In this document: positions 34,150 to 45,605 of the stretch, in pieces
Layout: every line of letters starts with the position of its first letter
Position numbering within the stretch: position 1 is the stretch's first letter
Assembly (NCBI GenBank): GCA_963691705.1
Contig: OY829538.1
Location: forward strand, 34,802,836-34,866,835
Direction of reading: 5' to 3'
Source of the DNA: Viola odorata
Lineage: Eukaryota > Streptophyta > Magnoliopsida > Malpighiales > Violaceae
Length of the DNA stretch: 64,000 bases
Notes under the pieces: generated by a model
The model's input: the letters and a program-made list of their open reading frames with translations, nothing else
What the model was told of the DNA's origin: nothing
Databases searched by the model: none
Position numbers and translations under genes: made by a program

Positions 34150-34791
34150 TTACTCCGGGCTGAGGTTATTGCTAACCAGGAATATGACCCCGTCGACCCC
34201 GTTAACTGGAACATGAATCATTTTGTCTACGGGCTGAGTGCGTTTCTCATCATTTTGTTCATATGGATCCACCGTCACGCACACGTACCTATCGCAACTC
34301 TTCTGAGTCATGAGCAGGTAGCATTCAGCCGCTAACTTCTGATTACCCCGGATTGAGACCACACCATCCCAAGAAGGATATTTCAACCTTAGATGTTTTT
34401 GTGATATCGCCGCTCCAAAACGGTTGAGGAATGGCCGCCCCAATATGGCGTTATAAGGCAGGTTTAGGTCCACCACCAAGAATAGAAGCTCATCTGACCG
34501 CTTTGAGGTATCTTCCTTAAAATATACCGGCAAGGTGGTTACTCCAGTCACTGGGATGGGGACTCCGTCTACTCCGATAATGGGTTTTTTGCAGGGCGTA
34601 AGCTCGTTATCAGGACGCTTCATGAGATTGTAAGCTTCTAGTGAGAATAGGTTCACGACACTTCCATTGTCAACAAGAGTCCTTCTAACTCCATGGTTGG
34701 CGATAATGGGCGTAACTACTAACGCATCATTGTGTCGATATACCACGCCCTTCTCGTCCTCTTCAGAAAAGGATAATACCATGCGATCCAA
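34150..34791 (-). pseudogene. Element B aspartic protease
   Basis: RRTLVDNGSVVNLF has Asn where the catalytic motif usually has Ser or Thr (D-N-G-S), followed by NAILGRPFLNRFGA, the Tat/Ogre-type protease flap and end. Locally open, but separated from RT by a stop near 34150. Confidence 0.8.
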
Positions 34792-35039
34792 GGCGTTTAT
34801 CGCCTCACTTTTGATTGACGCGCCCGCTCGCTTCCGCTTATCCCCTGCCGCGGGTGTCAGCTGTGCGGACTCATCCAGATAAGGTGTGCCTCTAGCGATG
34901 ATGTTAATGATGGGGACGTCTTCGTCATCAACCGTGAGCGTTTCCCTATCCCTTCCTACATGACCAAAGTCGTTGCCTAGGGCACGGGAAGGTGCCGGTC
35001 TGTCGTCGCTTACTCTGTTTATCGGGTTACTCTTAGCCT

Positions 35040-36803
35040 CTTATCGTATTTTGACGGCGAATTCTCCCAGATATCCTTCTTCAACCAGACGCTCTATCAT
35101 CAATTTGAGCTCTCTACACACTTCCGTAGAGTATCCCTTGGCTTTGTGAAATTTGCAGTAAGTATTTTCTCTTCTTCCCAAGGTTACCCTCGGTCTCACA
35201 GGGGCGGGATAATGGATGGGCAGGTTCCGCTATTCCGCTATCGCTAGTATTTCTGCCCTGGGCAAGATGAGGGAAGGAAGGTCTGAGTCATAAACTCATC
35301 CTTTAGGGGGATCTCCCTGCCGCTGCGCTGAGGAGTCACCAGACTTTCCTTTTGAGGAGTTACGTCTTCGCCGATTAGAGGTCTTGGGAATGTGATCCTT
35401 TCGCTGAGCGTAATCATCGATGAAACGATCTTCAGAAGTAGTAGGAATAGGAGCGTTAGGAATGGAAGCATGGCTGGCGGCATGTTTCGAATCCTGTCCC
35501 TATTCTCTTCCTCTTCCATCCTTGCATAGTTGTGGGCTTTCAGCCTCAACGCATCTAAGGTTGCTGGAGGGTCCACCATTAAAGCATCTCTGAGTTTTCC
35601 GTAGCAACAGTTTCGCTTTAAGGCTTCTATGGCGAAATCAACTGTTACACCTAGCGTGAGCGACATCTCGGTGTCGAAATAATGAAGGAAACTCCTCAAG
35701 GATTCCTGAGGTTTTCTGTGTAGGTCGAACAAGGCGGCTGCAGACTTCCTGATGGGGACTGCGGTACTGAATCGACTCCTGAATTTAGATTCTAGCAGTG
35801 AGAAACTGTCAATAGATCCACCAGGAAGACCCTCGAACCATAAGCGCGCAACCCCCGACAGGGTCATTACAAATATCTGACACAACGCGGCATCATTGTG
35901 GGTCTGAAATTGCACAAAGTTTTTCACCTTGTTAAGGTGGAAAATGGGATCTCTGGTACCATCATAAGATTCTGAGGGGAGTTTCACATGTCGGCTGACT
36001 CTGTGACGCCTTATGCGTGGGCTGAAAGGGTGGCCAGAAGTATCATCAAGAATTTCACGCGCACATCAAGGTGGGGATACCTCCAAATGACGCCTGCGAT
36101 TCCGCGGATCTCTAGCATGATCTCGCCTTGGAGACGGGCTGCGACTCCTTGGTGAGCGAGTTCGATGTCTCCTACTGCTGGATCTTTCACTCCCTCCAGG
36201 AGATATGTCTCTATCATTTTCATCCTTCCTACCATCCCAACGACCTCTGTCCTCGTCACGCCATTGCCGTTCCTCTTGGGAAATAGGAAGTAAAGGCGCT
36301 TGTGGCACGTACGGCTCCACTGTTATATGAGCAAATTGTACAAGACTGACTGACGCGTTCAATACAGGCAGCGTCAGAGAGACATTCGCATGCAATGGGG
36401 ACGACAATAGTCGTTCTGTGATGATAGATGGAGTAAAAATAAACTAAGACGGAACGCCTGATCCAGAAGCACTAGGCGTGAATCTGGTAGCCAATTCCGT
36501 TAAGTGGTCCAGTTGAGCACGAAGGGCTGAAATCGAGTCCGCGAAAGGGTTGTTTACACTGTCTATCACGGATCCCCTTGAATGGGGAGTAGAATGACTA
36601 GGCCCCACTATCAGGGATAAAGGAGTATACACCTGGGACACAAATGTTCCCGTCGTCTGTTCAAAGGAGAGATCCAACATTCCTGGGGGAATTTCTTGTA
36701 CCGTGGTAGAAGCATCAGAATTGGCGAAAGGGAAAAGTCGCCTACGAGTAGAAAATGGAAGGCTAGAGGACTGAGACAACGACGGATCTGAATCAGAAGC
36801 CAT
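35040..36803 (-). pseudogene. Element B Gag (broken)
   Basis: Starts MASDSDPSLSQ at 36803. After stops and frame changes around 36010-36440 the capsid domain is open at 35987-35244 (LPGGSIDSFSLLESKFRSRF, RSFLHYFDTEMS). A zinc-knuckle-like CKFHKAKGYSTEVCRELK region lies near 35100-35170 in another frame, leading toward the protease. Gag of the Tat type by arrangement. Confidence 0.82.
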
Positions 36804-36868
36804 AATCTTCCGATTTTCAGAAGAACAGAGCTTGGCTATTAAGGACGCTCACTTAATTAAAGCCAAAG

Positions 36869-36886
36869 CTCTCAACGAGAGCACCA
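36869..36886 (-). other. Element B primer binding site
   Basis: On the element strand TGGTGCTCTCGTTGAGAG, three bases from the 5' LTR end. The position is right for a PBS; I cannot name the tRNA with confidence. Confidence 0.65.
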
Positions 36887-36889
36887 ATT

Positions 36890-37375
36890 TGATAAGATTA
36901 GAACTTCTTTGGAAGCGGGGTAGAGATTATGGCCGTCTGGAGCCACTGTAGAGGCAGTCCGGCGTACCTGCAAAGCGCCGGAGGGGGGCCCCCGGCGTAG
37001 ACACTCCGATGCTTAAGTTAGTATGGCTGTGAAATTTGGCAGAGATTTGGGTAGTGATCTTAGTCTTACCTTTGATCTAGAAATGAGTAGTATTTATAGG
37101 CAAAAGAAATGATGTTACCCCCGGGGGTGAGCGTCAGCATGCGTCAGCTGGATAGGATATCGCCGACGAGGTATCGCCAGTGAGATGTTGTCGAGGCTGT
37201 CTGGGATGGGAAGATGCCGCGTGGGTTCCCCCCCGCTGATGTCGACCATCCCAGGATTCCTCGGCTAACGCGGGGGATAGCCGGGTGGCTATCGCCAGTC
37301 AAGGTCTACAGTGGTCTGGCCTTGACTTGCGGTGAAAAGACAAATGTACCCTCGGTGTTTCTTCAATTGTTATCA
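36890..37375 (-). repeat. Element B 5' LTR (right)
   Basis: 486 bp, TGATAAGATTAG to TTGTTATCA, lacking two segments present in the left LTR. TSD TTATT follows at 37376-37380. Confidence 0.92.
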
Positions 37376-38171
37376 TTATTTATTTCTTATAATGATTGGC
37401 TAAACTCTTTTATTCCTTGTGAGGATTCATCGCCATGCTTAATTGATTGTGAGGTCTAAACGCAATTATTAAATCCCATCTTGCATCTTGTTTTAATTAA
37501 ATGTCAATTTATGCATACTTCTATTGAAGCTTGATCAACTACACTAGGATTTGCATGATTACTGTCTTCTCTTGATACCTTGGAGTCTACACTGTAGAAA
37601 GAGATACGAAGGCAACCAACTAATCGACGGATCAGATTGGAAAACAATTAGAGTCTAGTTTATTTGGTTATTTTATTAGACATGGGAAGGTCTCTTACGG
37701 TAGAATTATTTGGTTATTTTATTAGACCTAATAGAATAACTTCTTTAGGCCATAAGATATATTAAGGACTTTAATGGGTGAGAACCTTTAAGAATCTCGA
37801 ATAGGTAGAGAGTAGGAGATCTAGGTGAGAACCTGATCTCTATAGCCGCCTGTAAGTCTGGTTTTGAAAATACTTGAATCGATGATCAATTAATTTAATG
37901 CATGAGCTTATTGGAATCCTCTCTAGGAATTTCTCACCTCTGTTTTCACACACATCACACATTTATTGCTCTATGTTACTTATATTTCTTAATTATTCAC
38001 AACAACGTCAATATTGGTATTTACCACTCGTTACATTCCTAGTCGTTTACAAAGAATTTTAATTGCCACCGAATCCCTGAGGACGAACCTTTTACCACTT
38101 GCTACTGTTTTAAAACTACATGTGCATGGTAGATTGTATTTATTTTATTTTGACGGTTTCGACAACTATCA
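37376..38171 (+). repeat. Athila remnant D1, 5' LTR, right part
   Basis: Continues the LTR interrupted by B and ends CAACTATCA at 38171; homologous to 60880-61683 of D2. Near 37670-37730 a 20-bp word (TATTTGGTTATTTTATTAGA) is present twice, replacing the D2 segment that carries CCTGAACCTGGGA. Confidence 0.88.
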
Positions 38172-38176
38172 AATTT

Positions 38177-38194
38177 TAGCGCCGTTGTCGGGGA
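38177..38194 (+). other. D1 primer binding site (mutated tRNA-Asp type)
   Basis: TAGCGCCGTTGTCGGGGA, two differences from the element A PBS, directly after the D1 LTR. Shows that D1 was a full 5' LTR, on the strand opposite to A. Confidence 0.85.
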
Positions 38195-38225
38195 TTCATC
38201 GATAATAATTGATTTTTCTTTATGT

Positions 38226-38466
38226 ATGACCAGGTCCTCTAATTCAGAATTGCTTCCATACAACTCAGAAATTACAAGAAGAGAAACACAGTACAGAAAG
38301 CAAACGAAAAACCTGAGGGCTGTTCCTGAAGAACAGCAACCAGAAAATAGCTTCCAGACACCGCAACGGGCCCTTATCCCAGACCTGGGAGAAAGACCAT
38401 CCGAGGTTAGAAACAACCCGCTTTTCAAACCAGCAATGGAAGACCACCAAAATGACCAGCCACCCT

Positions 38467-38497
<31 letters not shown>

Positions 38498-39118
38498 CCC
38501 CTCTCCTGAGAAAACCTTTAGGCAATGAAACAATGAAGGACCACAACCAGACACACATGTTTGTGTCCAATACCCTCCCGTAGAACACGATTGGATCCTA
38601 AAATCAAACATGATCCATAACTTGAAAAAATTCTACGGCTTGCCTAGTGAAAACCCTTTCAAACACTTGCAGTTGGGAATGTGACACTCACAAGCCACCC
38701 TAAGTTGACATCAACCGAGCTAAACTTCGAGCCTTCCATGGACCCTAGAAGATAAGGCTAGGAATTGGTTCCTAAGCCTACCACACAACTCCATCAACAT
38801 ATGGCAGCAGATATTGAGCACCTTTCTCAACAAATATTGGTCCTCTAGCAAGGCAGGAAACGCTAGGAAGAACATTGTGTCCATCATACAGGACCCTAAT
38901 GAGAGCTTTGGGGAGTTTTATCAAAGGTTCAAGGACCTACAAGAAGTCTACCCAAACCATGGAGTTTCAGAACACAATGCAGTGCAATATTTCTATGACG
39001 GCTTATACATTAGGGAAAAACTGATGGTGGATGGAGCTGCTGGAGGCGCGCTACAGGACTGCACTCTCACGAGAGCAAAAAAATTATTAAGGAAGTTATA
39101 TAAGAATTATTATGAGTA
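38226..39118 (+). pseudogene. D1 Athila gag fragment
   Basis: MTRSSNSELLPYNSEITRRE matches the start of the element A Gag. A stop follows at 38526, then NNEGPQPDTHVCVQYPP and [16 protein letters not shown]; a small deletion shifts frame near 38670; 38814-39118 reads [19 protein letters not shown] to [15 protein letters not shown]. Homology ends about residue 292 of the A Gag, where AT-rich DNA begins. No pol remains. Confidence 0.9.
38467..38494 (+). repeat. 28-base poly(C) run in D1 gag
   Basis: Uninterrupted C28, then T and five more C. It encodes the poly-Pro stretch that element A writes with CCA and CCG codons. Confidence 0.95.
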
Positions 39119-39868
39119 GAAGACATTGTCTCTTTTAAACTTTGAAACTTAACTAAGCTCTAAATATATGTTATCATCATAATGTATATATATCATAATC
39201 TTATCATCTTATTGTTAGTATTGTTCAAAAATATATTATTGTAAATTATAATAGCTATTTATATAGTTAATTGTTAATATGTATTATTAATACTTATTAA
39301 TAACCATTTATATAGTTAATATATATTATTAATATTTATTATCTAAAAGATATTGTCTTCATAATAACTATTAAAAACAAAAAAATAGAAAAAATTAATA
39401 ATTTTTCCTTTTAAGCTCTAAATATATGTTATCATCATAATACGTATACATCATAATCTTATCATCATATTGTTAATATTGTTCAAAAATATATTATTGT
39501 AAATTATAATAGCTATGTATATAGTTAATTGTTAATATGTATTATTAATACTTATTAATAGCCATTAATATAGTTAATATATATTATTAATACTTATTAT
39601 CTAAAAGACATTGTCTCCATAATAACTATTTAGAACCAAAAAATAGAAAATTTTAAGTGATCTAATTTTATTTTCATATGAAGCATAATTATTTTCATAA
39701 ATTTTTCATGTGTATATGTTAGGCTCGATATGAAGCACGATACTTCTTGACTAGATATTTGTTAAATATATTTATTATATTTAAATATATTAATACTCAT
39801 TATTTATTAATATTTAGTCACTTTAAATGACCCAAAATCGGACCAAACCGGACCGTGAACACCCCTAG
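39119..39868. repeat. AT-rich segment with 258-bp tandem duplication and hAT-like right terminus
   Basis: Two copies with period 258 (39157 and 39415: CTCTAAATATATG...TATAGTTAATTGTTAATATG). The right end, read inverted, is CTAGGGGTGTTCACGG followed by TCCGGTTTGGTC, a form common at hAT-type MITE ends. A left terminal repeat was not found; TTATGAG on both sides (39107-39116 and 39869-39875) may be a partial target duplication. Confidence 0.5.
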
Positions 39869-39895
39869 TTATGAGGTGACATGTCACGTCAGCTG
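39869..39895 (-). repeat. Repeat X, copy 2, left remainder
   Basis: Short piece of repeat X left of element C; it joins to 54821-54990 when C is removed. Its last five bases (AGCTG) are duplicated at 54816-54820. Confidence 0.6.
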
Positions 39896-40794
39896 TGTCG
39901 CGCCCCGAAAATTACAAATTCGCGAGTGTGCAACGAAATTTGGGACCTTACAATGCTCAGCGTAAACAGACGCCTCGCAACATGCAATGAAGTCGCCACC
40001 CTAATTTGGTCGTTAGGTTTTAGGGAACCCTAATCGTCATGGCATAGGAAATATAATAAGTAAAAAAACTAAAGGCACAAAAAAGGGGTCTGGACCCCAG
40101 ACGAAAGGTTCGGGGTCGTATTATGGTCTCGGGAAGGTGTTAGGCACCCGAGTCACATCCGAAAACGGTTACCGGTTGATGAGAGAGGTGTTTTTTAAAA
40201 GTGTTTGATAAAATGCGTTTTATTTTGAAAAGGGGGCCCTCAGAGGAATCGTCACTTTAGCCTTTTTCACAATCGAGACCGTTCAAAAATAATAAAAAAG
40301 ATCTTTCGGACGGGGTTACCGTTTATCCAGATCAGTCTATTATTCTTGACCGTAACGTGATGGGACTGAATTTTCTGTAAGACTGAATGAGCGCCCTCTT
40401 ATTTCATCATCGGGCCATGCATGATTAGATTGATTGCTATGTGAATCTATCATGGATTGCTAACAGAGTACCAATTTTAAATGATTGGTTTTGAAGTGGA
40501 AAACTGATGTGGGATCGAAAGTCCCCATGTACATGCAGTCAATATATGCGAGAATTTAAAATCACATGAATATGGCATTTGGAGCGACTCTTTAAACACA
40601 TTGTTCATGTGGGTTGATTTTAATTCTAACAGTTCTATATATCATGCGTATGATTGATATTGACGAAAAAGCGCTGAATAAATAAAAGGGATTGAAAGGC
40701 GTACTTTCGAGCGAAGCTTGAAATTAAAACCTACAAGGTGAAAGTATTAGTGATAGCTTGAGAAGGAAGTAAACAATTTTATGAGTGCGAAAAT

Positions 40795-41310
40795 TTAAAT
40801 GACAGTTGATTGCACACGAGAAATGATGAATTTCGCGTATACGAAAGTGAGCTGCTGAGTTTGATAAAAATGATGACAGTTGTTTGTATGCGAAAAATGA
40901 TGGATTTTTCGCATACGAGAATTTAAATGCGGAGCTGATTTGCGTGCGAAAAATGGTTGATTTTACGCATACGGAATTTAAATGTTGGGTTGATCGTATG
41001 TGAAAAATGATTGATTTTACACATACGAGAATTTAAATGCTATGGTGATTGCATGCGAAAAATGATTGATTTTCCGCATACGAGAATTTGAAAGCTACGT
41101 GATTGCATGTGAAAAATGATTGATTTTAAGCATACGAGAATTTAAAAGCTACGTGATTGCATGCGAAAAATGATTGATTTTTAAGCATACGAGAATTTAA
41201 AAGCTACGTGATTGCATGCGAAAAATGATTTATTTAACGCATACGAAAATTAAATGCTGAGTTGATTGCATGCGAGAAATGATGAATTTAACGCATACGA
41301 AAATTAAATG
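40795..41310 (-). repeat. Hairpin-forming tandem array in the C LTR (left copy)
   Basis: The best unit (40886-40916) has 13-nt perfect arms GTATGCGAAAAAT and ATTTTTCGCATAC around GATGG. Another (40995-41027) has CGTATGTG pairing with CACATACG, a changed but still paired arm. The same array is at 52416-52931 in the right LTR. Confidence 0.85.
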
Positions 41311-41574
41311 CTGACTTGACGAAAAATTAAAGAGTTGATGATTTTTGGTGCCTGCGAAATCGATGTTAATAATCGTTCGAAGATAATTAAAATAATGAAT
41401 AAAAGTAAAACAAATGAACATGCATTTAAATTTAAACAAGTAAATAAATAATTAATTAAACATGACATATGACATAAATTAAATATTGTATACAAGCTAT
41501 CAATTAAATATGGCATACGAGCTATTAATTAAATAAACACGAGAAAAGAACTCGAACAGTTGACGAAACTTTTA

Positions 41575-41810
41575 ATGGGCTGGGCCCATGTGCATGCTGA
41601 ATTTTAATTTAAAATGGGCTAGGAATAAATCCTAGGCCCATGACTAAAATGGAAATGATGGGCTTGACCCATATTTATTTTTAAACAAGAAAGAAGGGGC
41701 GGGCTTGGCAAGCCCGTGTCCCTTCTCCTTTATGAACAGTAGCCATGCTACTGTTCATCTTCTTCCTTGCGCCGGCCTACTGCCGGCCACAAGGAAGACC
41801 GCCGGCCACC
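41575..41810 (-). repeat. Cluster of GC-rich hairpins in the C LTR
   Basis: Successive inverted repeats: ATGGGC-TGG-GCCCAT (41575-41589); ATGGGCTAGGA-ATAAA-TCCTAGGCCCAT (41614-41641, one bulge); CGGGCTTG-G-CAAGCCCG (41700-41716); ATGAACAGTAGC-CAT-GCTACTGTTCAT (41732-41758); then GCCGGC pairs to about 41800. Repeated in the right LTR at +11,621. Confidence 0.88.
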
Positions 41811-43194
41811 CCAAACACCGGAAACAGACGCACAGAACGCGGCCGGACTGAGGGGCGAGCAAAACCCGATAAGAATTTATCAATTCCATCCACAAACAAT
41901 GAGCAATTTGGCACTTGAATATACGTATGCATTAAACCCGAAAATTCACTATTAATTACACAAGGCAGCATGCGTCTAAATTGAAGCAAGCAAAACGTTC
42001 ATTACTTGAAAACTAAGTGCTTAAAACTGATTTGAGCAATTTATTGATTGATTAAGGGGGAGAACGAAAATTTAAAGAGAGAGGCTAGAGAGAGAAAGCT
42101 TGAAAAAAACTTACAGTGCTTGCTTCCTTTTGCTGGGACTGATGTTGAGGATGAAGGGGTGTCTTGATGCCTGTCTTTTGAAGGGTGAAGGGCAGGGTAT
42201 TTATAGGAGGAGGCTGGACGAATGTGTGGTGAATTTGGCGCGCGTGGTCGAGGGTGACGAGGCGGATCACGGCGAGTGAGAGTGGCTGGGCATGGTGACG
42301 TCCTCTCTTCTGGAAGCAATGACGTAGCTTGATTCTAGAACCATGACGAGGGTCGTTCGAATTTGGAAGAGAAAATAGCTTGCTCAAGCTTGCTGGACAT
42401 AAAAGAGAATGGATGCATGCCTTAATTCCATGACCGTTGGATGGTTGACTAAGGATTTAGTCAACCAATCCAACGGTTGATTAAAAGGAAGGAATAAAAA
42501 AATGCTTTAGTAATTAATATGGGCTCGATCTATTTTCACGAACAAACATTCTGAATTTTCGAGCCGAAAGTGCTAGCGCGTAGAGAAAAATACGGCGGGT
42601 TTGACCGTATACAGCGAATAATGAAAATTTTCCGTTTAACGTATTTATTTTCTCGTTCAAAGACGTGAAACGCGCGAACGGAAAAATAAAAACGTTACGC
42701 CGAAAATTACACGAAACGCTGTAGACCGTTACGACCGGAAAAAAATCTAGCAACTAGTTGATGGAAAACATTTTAAAGTCGAGCTATTGTCCGAGCAGAC
42801 TTACTCGGGTCCAATAAAAGCTCGAATAAAAATAATAATAAAATAATAAAAATACTAAATATGCGCGAAAATACTAAAAACCCTAAAATTCATGTGATGA
42901 CCTAAAACGAAGAAAAAACTAGCAAACGGCTGTCGGATAGTGAAAAATGTGATTTTTAAGGCTAAAAATAATAATGATAATAATAACGAAAATACTTGAC
43001 GAAAAATTAAAAACGCGATTTCGAAAGCTGACGATGCTAACGACGATGCTAAAATGCAACGAAACACTTAAAAATGCTAGCGATAGTAAACTAACTACAG
43101 ATGACTGTAAATTAAGTAAAAATGACAGTAAATTAAATAAATGACAGAAATGCTAAAATTGATTAAAAATGGCGTCAAAATTCGGGTATCAACA

Positions 43195-43210
43195 GTTGCC
43201 CCCTCTTTAC
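43195..43210 (-). other. Element C polypurine tract
   Basis: On the element strand AAAGAGGGGGCAAC directly precedes the 3' LTR start (TGTTGATA). Confidence 0.8.
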
Positions 43211-43329
43211 TGGCTTATCGAAGGATTTGATAAGCAGTAAAGACAGTTGCCCCTATATATCCGAATTTTGGCGACACAGCAGGCCTTACCTCAAGCTTAC
43301 AGTGATGATGTCGCTTTTGGGGGAGATAG

Positions 43330-43960
43330 TTGATTGGCGTCGCTCTGGGAAGAGAAAATTGGTGTTGCTCTGGGATGAGAAAAATGGGTGCTGTCACTGG
43401 GGATAAAAAAGGGGTGTCCACGGAACTGCCGATGTTGCTCGTGGATGTCGCTCCGGGAGGAGATAGTTGGTTGATGTCACTCTGGGAGGAGGTAATCGTT
43501 GATGTCACTCTGGGAGGAGATAGGTTCGTCGATGTCACTCTGGGAGGAGATAGTTGGTTGTTGTCACTCTAGGAGGAGGTATGCTTTAAATTCTAGTCTG
43601 GGCGAGGCTATCGCATTGCTAGATGCTGGTATGAAAAATGAGGTTGCATGTCCGTGCGAGGCTATCGCTCTTCGGACGCTGATGTGGAAATGTGAAGGAA
43701 GGTCCGTGCGAGGCTATCGCTCTCCGGATGTTGACATGGCAATGTGAATGAATGTCCGTGCGAGGCTATCACTCTTCGAATGTTGGTGCTGAAAATGTAG
43801 TTACACGACCGTGCGAGGCTATCGCTCTCCGGACGCTGATGCTGAAAGTATAGTCACTCAAGGAGGAGTTATTTAAATATGCAAAAAAGCAGTCGCTCAA
43901 GGAGGAGTATTTTTAGATAGACAGAAAAGTAGTCGCTCATGGAGGAGTAATAATTATGCA
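43330..43960 (-). repeat. Element C tandem arrays I-III
   Basis: Three adjoining short arrays. I, about 43330-43585: GATGTCACTCTGGGAGGAG units of 30-36 bp. II, 43600-43865: five units of 52-54 bp with GTGCGAGGCTATCGCTC (anchors 43602, 43656, 43708, 43760, 43813). III, 43850-43960: three units of about 40 bp with AGTCGCTCAAGGAGGAGTA. Non-coding. Confidence 0.88.
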
Positions 43961-44044
43961 GAAATGTAGAATTATGTAAATGAGAGTTGTAACGTACCTT
44001 CGCTCAGATGTTGATTTGATATTTGGGGTGATTGTTTATGAATT

Positions 44045-45160
44045 TTCAAGATATGGTGTGGTGACGTGACCTGACACAACGTTAACAAATGACATGTGCG
44101 GACGTGACCAGACACAACATTAACAAACGCGATGTGGGGACGTGACCCTTCAACGCTTAACAGACAACATGTGCGGACGTGACCAGACATGACATTACAA
44201 CACGATGTGAGGACGTGACCCTTTACAACGCTTAACAGATAATATGTGCGGACGTGACCAGACATGACATTTTAAATGATGAGGTGTATGTGAGGACGTG
44301 ACCTATCACAACACTAAACAGACAAGATGTGGGGGCGTGACCAATCACAACTTTTTAATGACAAGGTTGCATGTGAGGACGTGACCTATCACAACCTTAA
44401 CAGATGACAAGATGTGGGGACGTGACCAATCACAACTTTTTAAATGACAAGGTGTATGTGAGGACGTGACCTATCACAACACTAAACAGACAAGATGTGG
44501 GGACGTGACCAATCACAACTTTTTAAATGACAAGGTGCATGTGAGGACGTGACCTATCACAACACTAAACAGATGAGATGTGGGGACGTGACCAATCACA
44601 ACTTTTTAAATGACAAGGTGCATGTGAGGACGTGACCTATCACAACACTAAACAGACAAGATGTGGGGACGTGACCAATCACAACTTTTTACTGACCCGA
44701 TGTGTATGTGAGGACGTGACCTATCACAACACTAAACAGACAAGGTGTGGGGACGTGACCAATCACAACTTTTTAAATGACAAGGTGTATGTGAGGACGT
44801 GACCTATCACAACACTAAACAGATGAGATGTGGGGACGTGACCAATCACAACTTTTTAAATGACAAGGTGCATGTGAGGACGTGACCTATCACAACACTA
44901 AACAGACAAGATGTGGGGACGTGACCAATCACAACTTTTTAAATGACAAGGTGCATGTGAGGACGTGACCTATCACAACACTAAACAGATGAGATGTGGG
45001 GACGTGACCAATCACAACTTTTTAAATGACAAGGTGCATGTGAGGACGTGACCTATCACAACACTAAACAGACAAGATGTGGGGACGTGACCAATCACAA
45101 CTTTTTAAATGACAAGGTGTATGTGAGGACGTGACCTATCACAACACTAAACAGATGGTG
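44045..45160 (-). repeat. Element C tandem array IV (42/84-bp minisatellite)
   Basis: About 26-28 copies of a 37-45 bp unit with GGACGTGACC; from 44280 they form an alternating 84-bp higher-order unit (GATGTGGGGACGTGACCAAT, then GTGAGGACGTGACCTATC). The left part (44060-44280) is more diverged. Typical of 3' tandem arrays in Tat/Ogre relatives. Confidence 0.92.
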
Positions 45161-45189
45161 TAAAAGGGAAAGCAAGTCTCACCTTGAAC

Positions 45190-45605
45190 TTACCGTATGA
45201 ACTAAGATGGAGAGCGGTCGACCGTGAGGGAACGTGATCTGCCGTACGAAGTTGATTTGGGCGTCAGGGAGCGTGATCCACAACACGAAGTTGATTTGGG
45301 AGTGCTAACGTACTCCATTTGATTGGATTTTGATGGAAATCCAAGATGGCGAGGGCTTTACAAAGATGTTGTCAACGAAGACCCATGGTTGAGGAGTGGT
45401 AACGTTCTCCATTTGATGTTGATTGGACTTTGATGAAAATCCAAGTTGGCGAGGGCTTTACAATGATGTTGTCATCGAAGACCCATGGTTGAGGAGTGGT
45501 AACGTTCTTCATTCGATGTTGATTGGATTTTGATGAAAATCCAAGATGGCGAGGGCTTTACAACGATGTCATCTTCGAAGACCCATGGTTGAGGTTTCAC
45601 TGGAG
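45190..45605 (-). repeat. Element C tandem arrays V and VI
   Basis: V, 45205-45300: two units of about 40 bp with ACGAAGTTGATTTGGG. VI, about 45300-45605: three units of 100 bp with GGCGAGGGCTTTACAA (anchors near 45347, 45447, 45547) and GAAGACCCATGGTTGAGG. Confidence 0.88.

Larger units (their letters stand above)
9691..37375 (-). mobile_element. Element B: Tat-clade Ty3/gypsy retrotransposon with antisense extra ORFs
   Basis: LTRs at 9691-10224 and 36890-37375 begin TGATAAGATTAG and end TTGTTATCA, with TSD TTATT at 9686-9690 and 37376-37380. Gag-pol is on the minus strand (36803 to 30982), so the right LTR is 5'. Without the nested element A it is about 15.6 kb. Tat-clade marks are a second RNase H between the usual RNase H and integrase, no chromodomain, a tandem repeat array 3' of pol, and extra ORFs on the opposite strand near the 3' LTR. 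The coding regions carry many stops and frameshifts, and the LTRs differ by indels (534 versus 486 bp), so this insertion is older than A and C. Confidence 0.92.
39896..43194 (-). repeat. Element C 3' LTR (left)
   Basis: 3299 bp. Contains an array of about nine 55-60 bp units (40795-41310) built around GCGAAAAATGATTGATTTT and GCATACGAGAATTT, and a cluster of GC-rich hairpins at 41575-41810. Short ORFs here recur in the other LTR only because the LTRs are copies. Confidence 0.96.

Noticed and set aside
39107..39875. Complete hAT MITE with TSD
   Set aside because: The right terminus is convincing but no matching left terminal repeat was found, and the flanking TTATGAG match is 7 rather than 8 bp; kept only as a partial call.
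41230..42387. Several ORFs present twice (here and about 11.6 kb further right)
   Set aside because: They recur only because they lie in the two LTRs of element C; no protein features, and they overlap on both strands.
44045..45160. CRISPR-like alternation of repeats
   Set aside because: The units are contiguous minisatellite copies without unique spacers, inside a plant retrotransposon. No cas genes.
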